Positions 1 through 9,309 of a stretch of DNA of 64,000 nt are shown here, piece by piece. Position numbers and translations under genes: made by a program. This DNA comes from Clostridium paraputrificum (GTDB lineage: Bacteria; Bacillota; Clostridia; Clostridiales; Clostridiaceae): positions 1,114,501 through 1,178,500 of the forward strand of contig NZ_UAWH01000014.1 of the NCBI RefSeq assembly GCF_900447045.1, given 5' to 3'. Positions within the stretch are counted from its first letter, which is position 1. Each line of letters starts with the position of its first letter. The notes below the pieces were generated by a model. It was not told the DNA's origin. It saw nothing but the letters and a program-made list of their open reading frames with translations, and searched no databases.

Positions 1-2595
1 GGGGCATCTATAGATGTAAACAATAATTATAATTCAACAGGTAATACAATAGTAAATGCTTCACAAGTTAACTTTCAAAAAAGTTTATTGTCAGATGGGG
101 AAATATCACTTAATTCTTCAATTGTAAATAGTGGAGAATATAAAAGCTTTATAGCATCAAGAAACAGCAATATAACAGTTAATGCTGCCAACTTTAATTT
201 TAAAGGTATAATTTATGCTCCAAATGGAGTTGTAAATATACAAGGTTCAGATATAAATATAGAAGGTAGAATAATTGCTAATGAGATAATCATAAATGGT
301 AGTAAAGCAAAAATTAAACAAAATGATGATGATTTTGATTTTATTAAAGATGAAGTTAAACCAGATTTAAGTATATTGTCACCAAGCTATGAAAATGATT
401 ATCTAGTTACACAAGATGTAGATATAGATATAACAGGTATAGCTAAAGATAATAAGAAAGTAGAAAAAGTTGAATATCAAATTGTTTCAGAAGAATCAAA
501 TAATAAAATTAGTGGACAAGCTACTGGAATTGAGAATTGGGCAGTAGAAGACATACCGCTAGAATTAGGAATGAATTATTTAAAAGTTATAGCTTACGAT
601 ACAAGTAATAATTCTGTTGAAAAAGTAATTAATATTAAAAGAATGAACACAGAAATTAATTTTAGTGATGATGTTGTATACGCTACAGAAAATGATGCAG
701 CTAAATTGAAAGATCAATTTATAAATCAAAAATTAGATCAAAATAAGACTGATGGATATACAGCAGATGATAGAATAATATTGAAGCTAACAAAAAATAA
801 TATATTGTTAGATGCTATAAACAAGGGGAATTTTGGAGTAAATAAAATTCTTTATTTTGATCCTTGTGATGTTCTTCCGTCAGGATTTAGTGGTAAATTA
901 GAAAGCTATAATGAAGTATCAGATGGTATAGAGTTTAGATTTAAAAAAGCTGAATTTAATGAAATGATAAATGATTATGTAAGCTTTGATTTAGACAATA
1001 ATATAGATTTTCAAAATGATATAGCATATATTTTAGCTCCTGATGGAACTAGAGTTGATAAACCTATTCAGAAATCCAAGCTAAGAGCAAGTGAAGAAGT
1101 TAAGAAAGGCGTTCAGTTAAATGAATTAGTAAGATTTCTTGTTCCTAAATTTGATGGTTCATCCTTAAGGTTTGGTGATGCTAAAGATGGTCTAGTAATA
1201 TATGATGAGGATGGTTTAAGAGAAACCAAAGGAGACCAAGTTGTGTTAAAAGCAGAACAAAAGTATTCTAATTTTCAAATTGATTCAGCTTTTGACTGGA
1301 ATATGAAGATTAGTGATGTATTACCAAAGCAAATACGATTCAAGTTTTCATATGACGATACAAAAACAAATGGAGTAACATTTAATAAATACTCTAAAGA
1401 TTTAGAGGAAGTAGTAGATGATATACAAAGTTTAACTAATTCAAGTTTTGAAAATAAAATAGAATTCTTAAATTTCTTTGATATAGAAGGTGTTAAACTA
1501 GATGATACTATTGTCTTGGGTTGCGTAGGGGTAAGAACAAACGCAGGTACATCTATAAGCCTTATTCCTAAATATACATTAGATGGATTGGCAGAATCGT
1601 CATCAGGAAGGTTGGACCCTATTATATCATTGATGATTGTAATGGATATGAGTGGAGAGATTTCACTTAAGGCTTCTATAGAATCAAATACTAGTTCTTA
1701 TGTTGAGAAAGGATTTAATATACAAAAAGAGGGCTATGTTGGCAAAGGTGGTAGCGTTGAAGATAATAAGGGGCAAAAAACTTATGATCTAGCTTTTGAT
1801 AGAGTTGCTGATGTATATGATAGAGAATGTAATTCTAGATATGAATTAGATAAGGAGCCAGTTACAACTTTAAAAGGTTCTTTAGAAGGTAAAGCATCAG
1901 TAGATTTTGGATTAGGAGTTGGAATAGGATGTTTTACTATGGGAATAATGCCTGGAATGGTAAGAGCTTCAGGATATGCAAAATTTGATTCTAACTTAAA
2001 GGGGGATTTCTTAATAAGTAGCGAAAATTCTGATATAGGTTTTGAAGGAAAATTTGGTGCAGAGTTAGGTATAAGAGTTAGAGTAGATGGTAGAGTAGCA
2101 ACCGACTTAGGAGTGTTAGAATTTAAGTATGTAAAACCTTGGGTATTATGGAGCAAAGGAATAGGAACTAGTGATGATTTAAAGATAGTTTTGACATGGA
2201 GCGATTTACCAAGAGATTTAGATTCACATTTATATACGTCTAAGGGTAATCACATTTACTATAGTAATAAGTATGAGTATGGATATGATGATTCTAATGA
2301 ATATAAGAAGTTCATAGATTTAGATATTGATGATACTAGTGGATGGGGACCTGAAACTACTACTATTTACGAATATACACCAGGAGTATATACATTTAAA
2401 GTTAATGACTATACAAATCGATGGGATAGTAATTCATATGAACTATCTCAATCACGTGCAGTAGTTATAGTTTATAAAGGAGATCAAGAATTACAAACAT
2501 TTGTAGTACCAACAGAGAAAAAAGGAACTGTATGGAATGTTTTTTCTTATGATACAAGAACAGATACAATTACATCAATAAATACTATTAATTAA
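1..2595 (+). CDS. Large envelope-type protein, 5' end outside window
   Basis: The reading frame is open from the first base, so the start lies upstream and the TTG at 88 is not a credible start. The first ~90 visible residues form short hydrophobic repeats resembling a right-handed beta-helix or polymer-forming surface. An Ig-like segment follows (PDLSILSPSYEND...VDIDITG), then ~450 residues I do not recognise. Near the C-terminus the motif LTWSDLPRDLDSHLY matches a small beta-rich domain seen in bacterial surface proteins. There is no LPXTG or C-terminal membrane segment, so any anchor must be in the missing N-terminus. The product is probably exported, but its function is unknown. Confidence 0.75.
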   Translation, partial: GASIDVNNNYNSTGNTIVNASQVNFQKSLLSDGEISLNSSIVNSGEYKSFIASRNSNITVNAANFNFKGIIYAPNGVVNIQGSDINIEGRIIANEIIINGSKAKIKQNDDDFDFIKDEVKPDLSILSPSYENDYLVTQDVDIDITGIAKDNKKVEKVEYQIVSEESNNKISGQATGIENWAVEDIPLELGMNYLKVIAYDTSNNSVEKVINIKRMNTEINFSDDVVYATENDAAKLKDQFINQKLDQNKTDGYTADDRIILKLTKNNILLDAINKGNFGVNKILYFDPCDVLPSGFSGKLESYNEVSDGIEFRFKKAEFNEMINDYVSFDLDNNIDFQNDIAYILAPDGTRVDKPIQKSKLRASEEVKKGVQLNELVRFLVPKFDGSSLRFGDAKDGLVIYDEDGLRETKGDQVVLKAEQKYSNFQIDSAFDWNMKISDVLPKQIRFKFSYDDTKTNGVTFNKYSKDLEEVVDDIQSLTNSSFENKIEFLNFFDIEGVKLDDTIVLGCVGVRTNAGTSISLIPKYTLDGLAESSSGRLDPIISLMIVMDMSGEISLKASIESNTSSYVEKGFNIQKEGYVGKGGSVEDNKGQKTYDLAFDRVADVYDRECNSRYELDKEPVTTLKGSLEGKASVDFGLGVGIGCFTMGIMPGMVRASGYAKFDSNLKGDFLISSENSDIGFEGKFGAELGIRVRVDGRVATDLGVLEFKYVKPWVLWSKGIGTSDDLKIVLTWSDLPRDLDSHLYTSKGNHIYYSNKYEYGYDDSNEYKKFIDLDIDDTSGWGPETTTIYEYTPGVYTFKVNDYTNRWDSNSYELSQSRAVVIVYKGDQELQTFVVPTEKKGTVWNVFSYDTRTDTITSINTIN

Positions 2596-2600
2596 GTTAG

Positions 2601-2640
2601 AGAATAGGCTTATATATTTAAGCCTATTCTTTTTGTTTTT
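2601..2640 (+). terminator. Rho-independent terminator
   Basis: A perfect 12-bp stem (2601-2612 with 2619-2630) and a 6-nt loop are followed by a T-rich tract, directly after the stop codon of the large envelope-type gene. Confidence 0.9.
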
Positions 2641-2860
2641 AGGTTATTAAGATATTTCATCTTTGTAAGGAAGAGTGAAGTGAGTTAAATTATACCTTAA
2701 ATAAAATGCATGTTGCAGTGAGTATGAATAGTTAAGAATATGTAGTTAAGGTGAATTAAATGATCTTTGAAAATTGAATGATACAGTATTAAAATATGTT
2801 ATTATTATAATAAAATTAATAATATATTATTTAAATTTTGATTAGTTAGGAGATAATAGT

Positions 2861-3373
2861 ATGAATTTACTAATTACAGATATTTCTTTAGATATCAATT
2901 TTATTCAATCTGAGAATTCTAGATATGTAGATATATCTAAATTAAATATAGCTAATTGTTTAGGGTGTTTTAGTTGTTGGACAAGAACACCTGGTAAGTG
3001 CATAATACGAGATGATGCAATTTCAGTTTATCCATTAATTGCAAAAAGTAAGAACTTAATTTATGTAACTAAAATTAAATTTGGATCGTATGATACACCA
3101 ATGAAAGTTTTGCTTGAACGTTCCCTACCAATACAGAAGGCGTTTATTAGACTTTATCAAGGAGAAGCTCATCATGTTCAACGAAATGTCGAAGAGAAAA
3201 ATGCGATAATTGTTGCATATGGGAATGCTTCAGAAGAGGAAAAAGATTTATTTAGAAGACTTGTTGCTAGGAATTCACATAATATGCTATTTAAAAATTA
3301 TAAAATAGTATTTACTCAAAAAGAAAATTTGAATGATTTTATTAAGAAAGAGGTTTCATTATGGGAAAATTAA
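2861..3373 (+). CDS. Flavodoxin-like / iron-sulfur flavoprotein-type protein
   Basis: The 170-residue protein has the motif LGCFSCWTRTPGKCIIRDD, typical of NADPH-dependent FMN reductase / iron-sulfur flavoprotein relatives that bind FMN. The usual N-terminal GSPR phosphate loop is not present here. It is present in the next gene, whose start overlaps this one by 13 bp. The two may therefore act as a pair, or be two halves of a duplicated flavodoxin system. The ATG has a good TTAGGAG ribosome site. The substrate is not predictable. Confidence 0.7.
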   Translation: MNLLITDISLDINFIQSENSRYVDISKLNIANCLGCFSCWTRTPGKCIIRDDAISVYPLIAKSKNLIYVTKIKFGSYDTPMKVLLERSLPIQKAFIRLYQGEAHHVQRNVEEKNAIIVAYGNASEEEKDLFRRLVARNSHNMLFKNYKIVFTQKENLNDFIKKEVSLWEN

Positions 3374-3963
3374 TTATTATAAATGGAAGTCCTAGAGCTA
3401 AAAAGTCTAATTCTAGAAAATATGCAGAAGTCTTTAAATTACATTATGAAGGTGAAATTTTAGAGTATGATGTTATCTCGAAAAAACATAAAAGTTTATG
3501 TGAAAAAATAGAGGCATATTCTGATATTCTTTTTATATTTCCACTATATGTAGATAGTATTCCTGCAGTATTAATGGATTTTTTGAAAGTATTAGAACAA
3601 TATAAAATAGAAAACAAACCTACAATAAATGTATTAATTAATTGCGGTTTTATCGAACCAGAACAAAATTTTGTGGCTGTTGAAATAATAAAGCTTTTTT
3701 CTAAACAAAATGGATATCCTTTCGGATCAGTATTATGTATTGGTGGTGGAGAAGCTATAATGGAAACACCATTTGCTTTTATAGCAAAAAGTAAAATTAA
3801 AAAGTTTGCTAGAGCTATTAATAAGAATAGAGGTTCTTTCTATACAGTAACTATGCCATTAACTAAGAGACTATATATAAAAGCTTCTACAAACTATTGG
3901 ATTAGTTATGGTAAAAGAAATGGAATAACGAAGGAACAAATGGAAACTATGGAAATTGAGTAG
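3361..3963 (+). CDS. NAD(P)H-dependent oxidoreductase, flavodoxin-like fold
   Basis: The N-terminus GKLIIINGSPRAKKSNS is the FMN phosphate-binding loop of the flavodoxin-like NADPH:FMN reductase family. A second flavin-contact region (DILFIFPLYVDSIPAVLMDFL) lies near residues 55-75. At 200 residues the length fits the family. The gene overlaps the preceding flavoprotein gene by 13 bp, so the two are probably translationally coupled. A role in electron transfer to an unknown acceptor is inferred. Confidence 0.75.
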   Translation: MGKLIIINGSPRAKKSNSRKYAEVFKLHYEGEILEYDVISKKHKSLCEKIEAYSDILFIFPLYVDSIPAVLMDFLKVLEQYKIENKPTINVLINCGFIEPEQNFVAVEIIKLFSKQNGYPFGSVLCIGGGEAIMETPFAFIAKSKIKKFARAINKNRGSFYTVTMPLTKRLYIKASTNYWISYGKRNGITKEQMETMEIE

Positions 3964-4005
3964 GCTTAAATTATTATTGTCAAATTAGGAGTTATGGAGG
4001 CATTT

Positions 4006-4590
4006 ATGACAGAAAGAGAAAAGATGTTAGCAGGAGAACTTTATGATTGTGGTGATGCAGAATTATTAAAACAATGGCATAAAGCAAAAGATTTAGTACG
4101 AGATTATAATAATATAGATTCTGCAAATGCAGTGGAAAAAGAAAAGATTTTAAATGAGCTATTAGGAGGCAAAGGGAAAAATCTTTGGATCACAGCACCT
4201 TTCTTTGTTGATTATGGTAATAATATTTATTTTGGTAATAATTGTGAAGTAAACATGAATTGTACTTTTTTAGATGATAATATTATTCGTATTGGAAACA
4301 ATGCACTTATTGCTCCCAATGTTCAAATATACACAGCATTTCATCCAACAAATGCTATTGATCGATTTGGAGAAGCGAAGGAAGATGGATTCTTTGAGTT
4401 TTGCAAAACGCAAACGGCTCCAGTTACGATTGGTAACAATGTTTGGATTGGTGGAGGAGCTATTATTATGCCAGGTGTTACTATTGGTGATAATGTTGTA
4501 ATCGGAGCAGGAAGTATTGTAACAAAAGATATTCCCGATAATACCATAGCGTATGGGAATCCTTGTCAAGTGATAAGAGAAAATAAATAA
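4006..4590 (+). CDS. Sugar O-acetyltransferase (maltose/galactoside acetyltransferase family)
   Basis: The protein combines the N-terminal Mac domain (MTEREKMLAGELYDCGDAEL) with a left-handed parallel beta-helix of hexapeptide repeats (INIYFGNNCEVN, ITIGNNVWIGGGAIIMPGVTIGDN). It should transfer acetyl from acetyl-CoA to a sugar hydroxyl. The catalytic histidine region is YTAFHPTN. I chose the ATG at 4006 over one at 3994 because GGAGG (3996-4000) sits 5 nt before it. At 194 residues it is close to Maa/LacA length. The natural sugar is unknown. Confidence 0.88.
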   Translation: MTEREKMLAGELYDCGDAELLKQWHKAKDLVRDYNNIDSANAVEKEKILNELLGGKGKNLWITAPFFVDYGNNIYFGNNCEVNMNCTFLDDNIIRIGNNALIAPNVQIYTAFHPTNAIDRFGEAKEDGFFEFCKTQTAPVTIGNNVWIGGGAIIMPGVTIGDNVVIGAGSIVTKDIPDNTIAYGNPCQVIRENK

Positions 4591-4661
4591 TTCTAATATA
4601 TAAAATTGATTCATCCAAGATATAAAGAAAAGATAAATAGGGATTTATGGGAGCAATTGAT

Positions 4662-5162
4662 ATGGCAGAGCTGATTATTATTAGAGGAAATTCTGGTAGT
4701 GGAAAGACTACTCTTGCAAGAAACTTACAAAGAAAATTTGGAAGAAATACTATGGTGATTTCGCAAGATGTTATTCGAAGAGATATGCTTATGGAAAGAG
4801 ATGGTTTTGATACAAAAGCATTACCACTTTTAATTGAGTTATTAAAGTATGGAAGGCGAAATTGTGAAGTTACCATTTTAGAGGGGATTCTGAATTCACA
4901 ATGGTATAAACCACTGTTTGAAACAGCAATTTTAGAATATGGTTCCAATATTCATGCTTATTATTATGATATTCCTTTTGAAGAGACAGTTCAGAGACAT
5001 AAAACGAAGTCTAATTGTAATGAGTTTGGTGAAGATTCCATGAGGATATGGTGGAAAGAAAAAGATTATATAAAGATTATTGATGAGATTAAATTTACTT
5101 CCGATGTAAGTGTGGAGAAAGCAATTGAAATTATCTCAGATAATCTTGTAAACACCATATAA
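4662..5162 (+). CDS. P-loop kinase-like protein (AAA / zeta-toxin-like)
   Basis: A Walker A loop GNSGSGKT lies near residues 9-16 (MAELIIIRGNSGSGKTTLA). An aspartate-containing segment ISQDVIRRDML follows, as in small nucleotide or sugar kinases and zeta-toxin-type phosphotransferases. At 166 residues it is a single P-loop domain. The ATG at 4662 has TGGGAG 8 nt upstream and starts directly on the first beta-strand, so it is preferred over the ATG at 4647. The substrate is unknown. No antitoxin-like partner is adjacent, so a toxin role is not supported. Confidence 0.7.
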   Translation: MAELIIIRGNSGSGKTTLARNLQRKFGRNTMVISQDVIRRDMLMERDGFDTKALPLLIELLKYGRRNCEVTILEGILNSQWYKPLFETAILEYGSNIHAYYYDIPFEETVQRHKTKSNCNEFGEDSMRIWWKEKDYIKIIDEIKFTSDVSVEKAIEIISDNLVNTI

Positions 5163-5315
5163 CTTTGAAGATAAAGATTCTATTAAGAAAGTAATTGAGC
5201 TATTGAGTAATTAGGTTTAGCATTAAAAAATGCTAATGAAATTTAACATAGGTTTGATGATTCATGCTACTCAGCAGAGTCAATGATTAATGAAAATGTT
5301 TAAGGGGGAATATTT

Positions 5316-6644
5316 TTGAAAAAGAGAATACCTAAAATACTATGGGGAGTTGGATTTTGTTTAATTATTTTAGTTATAGGAATTTTTACGTATTTATATT
5401 TTAATCATGTAATAAGAATATCTGAGGGAAAAGAATTTAAAAATCAAGGTAGTCCAGTACTAGAAAGTCGGCTATCTAAAGATGATGTGAAAGAAGATAT
5501 TGACTATATAATTGATATTATGGAAAACACTCATCCTATATTTTTAGAGGATATACCAGAAAGTTATTATGCAGCAAAGGATGAACTTTTAGCTGCAAGT
5601 AATGAAGAGATGACTGTTGGTGAATTACAGTATAAAGTATCAAGATATCTATCATCAATAAATGATGGACATACTGCACTTTGGTGGACAGAAAATATGT
5701 TTTTAGATATAGATTGGAAATACTTAGACGGTAATTTATATTTACTTGATTCTAATAAGAAATTAACTGATAAGGTTGTAACTAAAATTGGAGATATAGA
5801 AATAGAGAAGATTATAGAAAGCATCAGGGCTCATTTTCCAGCAGAGAACTATGTAGCAGAAGCAAAAAATATAGAAAGTTTTTTAAAGGGTAAATTAGTT
5901 TTAGAAAATGTAGGAGTGGATTGTGCTAAAGATATTTTAGTTACTTTAAGTAATGGAGAAGAAGATAAGATTTTAGAGGTTGAATTTATAAGTGGGCCAG
6001 AGTATCGAAGTGTAAATAACGGTATTTATAGCAAAGTAATTGATAAAAATGTTGCATACATTAGATTAGGAACTTGTGATGTTAATTCAACATTGAAAAG
6101 TGTAGTAGAGAATATAGAAAAGTATAAGAATGAAGGAATTAAAGATTATATAATTGATGTTATAGATAATCCTGGTGGGGTTTCAAATGCTTGCTCAATG
6201 CTTCTAGAAGCGCTTAATATGAAGGGTGGAACATATGGTGGAATGTTAAGATTTTCCCCTTTAGCACAAGAGCAACTTGGTTATCTAAGAAAAAGTGGAC
6301 ATATAGAATATAAAAGTAATAATAATGCAGTTAAAAATAATGACATTAATTTGTATATTCTTACAAATGAGAATACTTTTAGTTCGGCACAGATGCTTGC
6401 TGTATGGGTTAGTGATGGTAACTTAGGGAAAATAATCGGTAGACCAAGTAGTAATATGCCTTCAAATTATGGAGACGTATTAAAGTTTCAGATGAAAAAC
6501 TCAAAGTTAATAGGTCAAATATCTCATAAGAAATTTATACGACCTGATATACGTAAGGATAAGGAAAAGATATTAGAACCTGATATCTATGTTGAATATG
6601 GTGATGATATTTTAGAGACAGCAATAGATTATATAAATAAATAG
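5316..6644 (+). CDS. Membrane-anchored S41 family peptidase
   Basis: An N-terminal membrane segment (residues ~8-30) precedes a ~400-residue extracellular domain. Its C-terminal part carries the tail-specific protease core: IDVIDNPGG and TNENTFSSAQMLAVWV, where the second serine (about residue 356) is the expected nucleophile. The start is TTG, supported by AAGGGGGA 6 nt upstream. No PDZ domain is evident, so it resembles the short clostridial S41 proteins rather than CtpA. A T-poor AT hairpin follows. The substrate is unknown. Confidence 0.8.
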   Translation: MKKRIPKILWGVGFCLIILVIGIFTYLYFNHVIRISEGKEFKNQGSPVLESRLSKDDVKEDIDYIIDIMENTHPIFLEDIPESYYAAKDELLAASNEEMTVGELQYKVSRYLSSINDGHTALWWTENMFLDIDWKYLDGNLYLLDSNKKLTDKVVTKIGDIEIEKIIESIRAHFPAENYVAEAKNIESFLKGKLVLENVGVDCAKDILVTLSNGEEDKILEVEFISGPEYRSVNNGIYSKVIDKNVAYIRLGTCDVNSTLKSVVENIEKYKNEGIKDYIIDVIDNPGGVSNACSMLLEALNMKGGTYGGMLRFSPLAQEQLGYLRKSGHIEYKSNNNAVKNNDINLYILTNENTFSSAQMLAVWVSDGNLGKIIGRPSSNMPSNYGDVLKFQMKNSKLIGQISHKKFIRPDIRKDKEKILEPDIYVEYGDDILETAIDYINK

Positions 6645-6673
6645 GAACTTGAATTAGAGAGGAATAGTTTTTA

Positions 6674-6721
6674 TAAGAAGAAAAAAAGTTGAGAAAGGTT
6701 ACTCTAAACTTTTTTCTTTAT
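6674..6721 (+). terminator. Possible weak terminator after the S41 peptidase
   Basis: An A-rich arm (AAGAAAAAAAGTTGAG) is complementary, with one bulge, to CTCTAAACTTTTTTCTTT. The stem is almost purely A-T, so efficiency is doubtful. Confidence 0.45.
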
Positions 6722-6839
6722 ATGTAAAACAGATTTCATCTATTAGTTCTTAGTAACATAAATTACTCTTTAGAGATTACCAATTCTTTCTTATAGATAG
6801 TGAAACTTAAGAGGTAATTAAGAGAAGGAGGGGGTAAGG

Positions 6840-7270
6840 TTGGAGTATGTTGAGAAAAAAGTTAGAGCAAAAAAATACAGTTGTAAAAATTGTGGGAAGA
6901 ATTTTTATTCACTGAGAATTCAAGAAAACAAATATATTTAAATTGTTTTGATAATGAAGAGTTTATAGACGAAATAGAAAAAATAATATTTAAGTTTTTT
7001 CCTGGTATCAGTAAAGTTGAAGAGAGCAGAATATTTGATATGATATTAGGAAAGTGTTGTGATGAGGTAGGTGGAGAAAGATTAGTTTCTGAAGCAGATG
7101 AAGAAGTTTGTGAAGTTTGCTTAAGTAATGATGTTATTCATATTAATCATAGTGATGAATTATTAGAAGTTAAATTACCTTGTGTCACACATAAGCAATG
7201 GGATAGCTATAATTCTATTGAAAAGAAAAATATTGTTAGTAAAGAATTAAAATTAAAGAAGCTATTATGA
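6840..7270 (+). pseudogene. Zinc-ribbon plus helical protein, probably frameshifted
   Basis: A TTG at 6840 with AGGAGG 8 nt upstream opens a frame with a CxxC zinc-ribbon knuckle (YSCKNCGKNF) that stops at 6939-6941. The longer overlapping frame (6890-7270) continues with FTENSRKQIYLNCFDNEEF and more cysteines (GKCC, VCEVC), but its only start is a TTG with no ribosome site. Moving from the first frame to the second needs one missing base in the T5 run at 6902-6906, giving a continuous GKNF-LFTENSRK sequence. A frameshift or homopolymer sequencing error is the simplest reading. Function unknown; the protein could bind zinc. Confidence 0.55.
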
Positions 7271-7361
7271 AAATAGACCTGGCTATAGTCCAGATCTTAA
7301 ATGTTAGCCATAAATATCACCTCCTTAAACCATGCATATATCACATTTGGAGGTGTTTTTT

Positions 7362-8114
7362 ATGAATTTAAAGTGTATTGGAATTGATATTGGTCATAAC
7401 TTAAGGTGTGATGTTGGAGCTGTGGCGATAAGAAGGGAAGATGAGCTTAATTTATTGGTTGGCAAATCTCTTATAAAAAGGTTTAGGGCAAAGGGAATTA
7501 AGGTGGTAGAATGGTTACCTCCTTCAGCTAGTAGTTATAGGGATAGCTTAAGTAAAAGATGTAGGGCTGCTAATTATGGGAAGGTGGATATTTTTATTTC
7601 TATTCATCATAATGCTTGTCCTGGTGGATATGGAAGTGAGTGTTTGTGCATTAAGGGTGGGCAACAGAATGCTTTATCTGAAAAGTTGAGTAAGGTTATT
7701 TTAGAAGAGATATGTAAGCTTGGATTTAGAAATAGGGGAGTTAAAGATAGAAGAGATCTTTATGTGATAAATAATACAACTATGCCGGCTATAATTGTGG
7801 AGTGTGCTTTTGTTGATTCTGCTAGGGATATGAATGGGTATGATAGTGAAAAGATGGCTGAAGCTATATTTAGGGGAGTATGTAGGTTTTATGAAATAAG
7901 TGTAAGTGTTGACCAAGGAGAACTTGGTGGGACAAGCTCTCCTAAGTATCACGTTGTACAGAAGGGGGATACTCTTTGGGGAATTAGTAGAAAGTACGGA
8001 GTTAGTGTTGAAAGATTGATTGAGATTAACGGAATTAAGGATAGAAATAGTATTTATGTGGGGCAGAAGGTTTTAGTTAGATTTAGAATAATGTATAGTG
8101 AACTATATCACTAA
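7362..8114 (+). CDS. N-acetylmuramoyl-L-alanine amidase (Amidase_3) with LysM
   Basis: Residues 1-175 form an Amidase_3 domain: zinc ligands are H12 in DIGHN and the histidines of SIHHNA near residue 83, and the catalytic glutamate is in IIVECAF near 147. A LysM peptidoglycan-binding domain (YHVVQKGDTLWGISRKYGVS...) occupies the last ~55 residues. It hydrolyses the amide bond between MurNAc and the stem peptide. There is no signal peptide, so it resembles a phage or bacteriocin-release lysin. The ATG at 7362 has GGAGGT 7 nt upstream; the ATG at 7332 has none. Confidence 0.9.
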   Translation: MNLKCIGIDIGHNLRCDVGAVAIRREDELNLLVGKSLIKRFRAKGIKVVEWLPPSASSYRDSLSKRCRAANYGKVDIFISIHHNACPGGYGSECLCIKGGQQNALSEKLSKVILEEICKLGFRNRGVKDRRDLYVINNTTMPAIIVECAFVDSARDMNGYDSEKMAEAIFRGVCRFYEISVSVDQGELGGTSSPKYHVVQKGDTLWGISRKYGVSVERLIEINGIKDRNSIYVGQKVLVRFRIMYSELYH

Positions 8115-8296
8115 TATGGTGATTATTTACATGGGTTAAAAACTAGTGATTTATATATGTTCATCTATTGCTCTAATTATAGCGCTTTTAATATTTGTAA
8201 TGAGTGTATTTAAGAGTAAAATAAAGAATAACGGGCTTTAGATTGTTGATAAAATTAACATTTAAGATAAATAAAAGAAGAAATAATACAAATTTA

Positions 8297-8323
8297 TTGA
8301 CAATACGGTAAAGATAATATAAT
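8297..8323 (+). promoter_or_regulatory. Candidate sigma-A promoter of the beta-glucoside operon
   Basis: A perfect -35 TTGACA (8297-8302) and -10 TATAAT (8318-8323) are separated by 15 bp, slightly short. Both lie just upstream of the RAT element and licT. Confidence 0.65.
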
Positions 8324-8331
8324 ATATAAGT

Positions 8332-8346
8332 ATGAAAACGATATAC
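8332..8346 (+). promoter_or_regulatory. Possible cre site (catabolite repression)
   Basis: ATGAAAACGATATAC fits the CcpA operator consensus WTGNAANCGNWNNCW except at one of the last positions. It lies just downstream of the licT promoter, where CcpA would block transcription. Pattern match only. Confidence 0.35.
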
Positions 8347-8353
8347 ATGAGAT

Positions 8354-8432
8354 GGATAGTGATTGTTTAAGTACAAGCTAGACCTATTTGTACGGATTTA
8401 TTTTTGTAAATTCTGCAGGTGGGTCTTTTTTT
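8354..8432 (+). promoter_or_regulatory. LicT/BglG-type RAT element overlapping a terminator
   Basis: Bases 8354-8384 fold exactly like a ribonucleic antiterminator: GG-AT-AGT-GA-TTG, loop, CAA-GCT-AGA-CC, with the two asymmetric internal loops BglG-family proteins recognise. Its 3' arm is shared with a rho-independent terminator (AGACC at 8380-8384 with GGTCT at 8422-8426, then a T tract). Binding of active LicT should stabilise the RAT and let transcription continue into licT, bglP and the GH1 gene, giving autoregulation. Confidence 0.85.
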
Positions 8433-8458
8433 ATTCAAAAGAATCTAGGGAGGATATT

Positions 8459-9298
8459 ATGGTTATTTCAAAGATACTAAATAATAATGTTATTGTTAGT
8501 TGCGACTCAAATGGTAATGAAATTATTGCTATGGGGAAGGGAATCGCTTATAAGAAAAAATGTGGAGAAGTTATTGAAGATGGACTTATAGATAAAGTTT
8601 ATACTTTATCTAATAAAGATATTTCAAATAAGTTCCAAGAGTTGTTATCAAATATTCCAATAGAGTATTTGAATATTTCAAATGAAATAATTGAATATGC
8701 AAAAGTAACCCTAGGAAAGAACTTAAATGATAGCATTTATATTTCATTGACTGACCACTTAGGAACTTCTATAGAAAGAGCTAAAAATAAAATTTTTGTT
8801 AGAAATGCAATGCTTTGGGAAATAAAAAGGTTTTATAAGGAAGAATATAAAATTGGTTTAAAAGTATTGGACAAGATTAAAGAGAAGTTTGATATAGAGC
8901 TTCCAGAAGATGAAGCAGGTTTTATTGCACTACATATAGTAAATGCTCAATTAGATGAAACTATATCAGTGGTATATGATATTACTAAGGTTATGCAAGA
9001 AGTAGCTAATATAGTTAAGTACCATTTTGGAATAACATTTGATGAGAACTCAGTTTATTATTATCGTTTTATAACTCATTTAAAATTCTTTGCTCAAAGA
9101 TTGTTTAACAAAAATGAGTATAAGGGACAAGATAATGATAGCTTAATGGAGCTAATAAAGAGTAAGTATGAAGATGCATATGCTTGTGTTCAAAAGGTAA
9201 CAGACTTTATTAAGAATAAGTATTCATATGACTTATCAGAGGATGAGCAATTATACCTTACAATTCACATTGCAAGAATTGTAGAAGAAACAAAATAG
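8459..9298 (+). CDS. licT: LicT/BglG-family transcription antiterminator
   Basis: The 279-residue protein begins with a CAT RNA-binding domain (residues 1-55, VISKILNNNVIV, MGKGIAYKKKCGEVI). PRD1 (~70-170) and PRD2 (~175-279) follow, with their histidines in SLTDHLG, FIALHIVN, FITHLKF and LTIHIAR. PTS phosphorylation of these histidines controls dimerisation. It should bind the RAT at 8354-8384 and probably the one at 9382-9408. The ATG at 8459 is preceded by AGGGAGG; an upstream in-frame start at 8363 would lie inside the RAT and is rejected. Confidence 0.93.
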   Translation: MVISKILNNNVIVSCDSNGNEIIAMGKGIAYKKKCGEVIEDGLIDKVYTLSNKDISNKFQELLSNIPIEYLNISNEIIEYAKVTLGKNLNDSIYISLTDHLGTSIERAKNKIFVRNAMLWEIKRFYKEEYKIGLKVLDKIKEKFDIELPEDEAGFIALHIVNAQLDETISVVYDITKVMQEVANIVKYHFGITFDENSVYYYRFITHLKFFAQRLFNKNEYKGQDNDSLMELIKSKYEDAYACVQKVTDFIKNKYSYDLSEDEQLYLTIHIARIVEETK

Positions 9299-9309
9299 AA
9301 ATAGTTAAG

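Noticed and set aside
4274-4614. Several overlapping open frames on both strands within the acetyltransferase gene
   Set aside because: They lack ribosome sites and have no recognisable motifs; the hexapeptide acetyltransferase frame explains the region.
4662-5162. Zeta-toxin interpretation of the P-loop kinase-like protein
   Set aside because: No antitoxin gene is adjacent and the length and motifs fit general P-loop kinases equally well.
5163-5315. Short coding-like fragments (DDSCYSAES, KKVIELLSN) between the kinase-like and S41 genes
   Set aside because: Each is under 20 codons, has stops on both sides and cannot be assigned; possibly gene remnants.
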